Shown one piece after another: positions 5,235 through 5,407 of a DNA stretch of 5,407 bases. Position numbers and translations under genes: made by a program. Under the pieces are notes generated by a model. The model saw only the letters and a program-made list of their open reading frames with translations, was not told the DNA's origin and did not search any database. The stretch comes from Chloroflexi bacterium UBA2235 (GTDB lineage Bacteria > Chloroflexota > UBA11872 > UBA12225), in the NCBI GenBank assembly GCA_002347925.1, contig DDYL01000028.1:27038-32444 (forward strand), in the 5' to 3' direction. Position 1 is the first letter of the stretch. The number at the start of each line of letters is the position of its first letter.

Positions 5235-5405
5235 CTACCTCTCCCCATACTCCGCCGATTCCACGGGGTCAAACTGTCCCGGCACTTCTCCAGTGTGGCC
5301 GGCACCCATCGGAATGTGACGTGGGGGTCCAATCACGTCCGTCGGGGAGCCACATTGGCCGGACGCGAATGTCGACGTTGGCCAGACGACCACCACCAGA
5401 GCATG
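5235..5405 (-). CDS. Possible 3' end of an upstream minus-strand gene (partial, doubtful)
   Basis: One minus frame is open from the window edge to a TAG at 5237-5235, giving 56 residues that start with the hydrophobic HALVVVVWP and end FDPVESAEYGER. Its third-position GC (about 66%) is the highest of the frames I compared, and it would end 51 nt before the acetyltransferase start, a normal operon spacing. Against it: no recognisable family, Gly/Pro-rich composition, and at least one other minus frame and one plus frame also stay open for 45-66 codons. Treated as a weak candidate. Confidence 0.22.
   Translation of the reverse strand, partial: HALVVVVWPTSTFASGQCGSPTDVIGPPRHIPMGAGHTGEVPGQFDPVESAEYGER
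5318..5339. repeat. GACGTG-N10-CACGTC inverted repeat
   Basis: GACGTG (5318-5323) and CACGTC (5334-5339) are exact mirror arms 16 bp apart centre to centre. The form would suit a dimeric regulator upstream of the acetyltransferase, but a 6-bp inverted repeat also arises by chance, and the site is about 135 bp from the GTG. Confidence 0.3.
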
Positions 5406-5407
5406 CG

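Larger units (their letters stand above)
5184..5407 (-). other. Leader of the acetyltransferase gene and unassigned window edge
   Basis: No gene can be named in these 224 nt. Beyond the ribosome site I see CGCGCGCC twice (5201-5208 and 5228-5235), an inverted repeat at 5318-5339, and a near-duplicate TTGGCC[GA]GACG at 5355-5365 and 5378-5388, 23 bp apart. TATCAT on the minus strand (5215-5210) resembles a -10 but has no -35 partner. Part may be the end of another minus-strand gene. Confidence 0.4.

Noticed and set aside
5210..5238. Minus-strand TATCAT as a promoter -10 for the acetyltransferase
   Set aside because: The sequence 17 bp upstream (GTAGGC) bears no resemblance to a -35 element.
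5210..5407. Plus-strand frame open to the window edge
   Set aside because: Product is Pro/Arg/Ser-rich with lower third-position GC than the competing minus frame and no ribosome site; probably chance.

Overview
The window looks like an ordinary piece of a bacterial chromosome with fairly high GC (roughly 58-60% by eye). It carries four confidently typed genes, one family-level kinase call among them, plus the cut ends of one or two others. The gene set and sequence style (NADP-type 2-hydroxyacid dehydrogenase, YCII-like protein, E. coli-type PurB, uridine-kinase-like P-loop enzyme, Eis-like acetyltransferase) would fit a Chloroflexota/Thermomicrobia-like organism. That assignment is an impression, not a demonstration. 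I see no tRNA, rRNA, CRISPR, insertion sequence, phage or toxin-antitoxin signature.

Layout. (1) 1-66, +: the probable last codons of an upstream gene, overlapping the next start by 8 nt. (2) 59-1051, +: a glyoxylate/hydroxypyruvate reductase-type D-2-hydroxyacid dehydrogenase. (3) 1052-1367: a 316-nt gap with no convincing gene but several inverted repeats, including an elaborate hairpin right after the stop codon, and an AT-rich promoter at its right end. (4) 1368-1715, +: a small YCII/DGPF-type alpha-beta barrel protein with lower GC, flanked by AT-rich DNA. A probable intrinsic terminator overlaps its stop codon. (5) 1716-1794: an AT-rich promoter with nested palindromes. (6) 1795-3159, +: purB, adenylosuccinate lyase. 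(7) 3160-3280: a convergent intergenic gap with a long imperfect inverted repeat that probably ends transcription from both sides. (8) 3990-5183 then 3281-3997, both on the - strand: a two-gene unit read right to left, an Eis-like GNAT acetyltransferase followed, with an 8-nt ATGTCTGA overlap, by a uridine-kinase-family P-loop kinase. (9) 5184-5407: the acetyltransferase leader and an uncertain edge region, possibly the 3' end of a further - strand gene.

The genes do not form one pathway. PurB is a housekeeping purine enzyme with its own promoter. The dehydrogenase belongs with an upstream operon mostly outside the window. The kinase and acetyltransferase are translationally linked, but no shared substrate can be read from sequence. 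The observations most worth a second look are a motif (CTTTA-N4-TACAAG) shared by the promoters of the YCII gene and purB, the structured 3' hairpin after the dehydrogenase, the absence of the usual uridine-binding loop in the kinase, and the palindromic purB promoter. I found no convincing undescribed multi-gene system.
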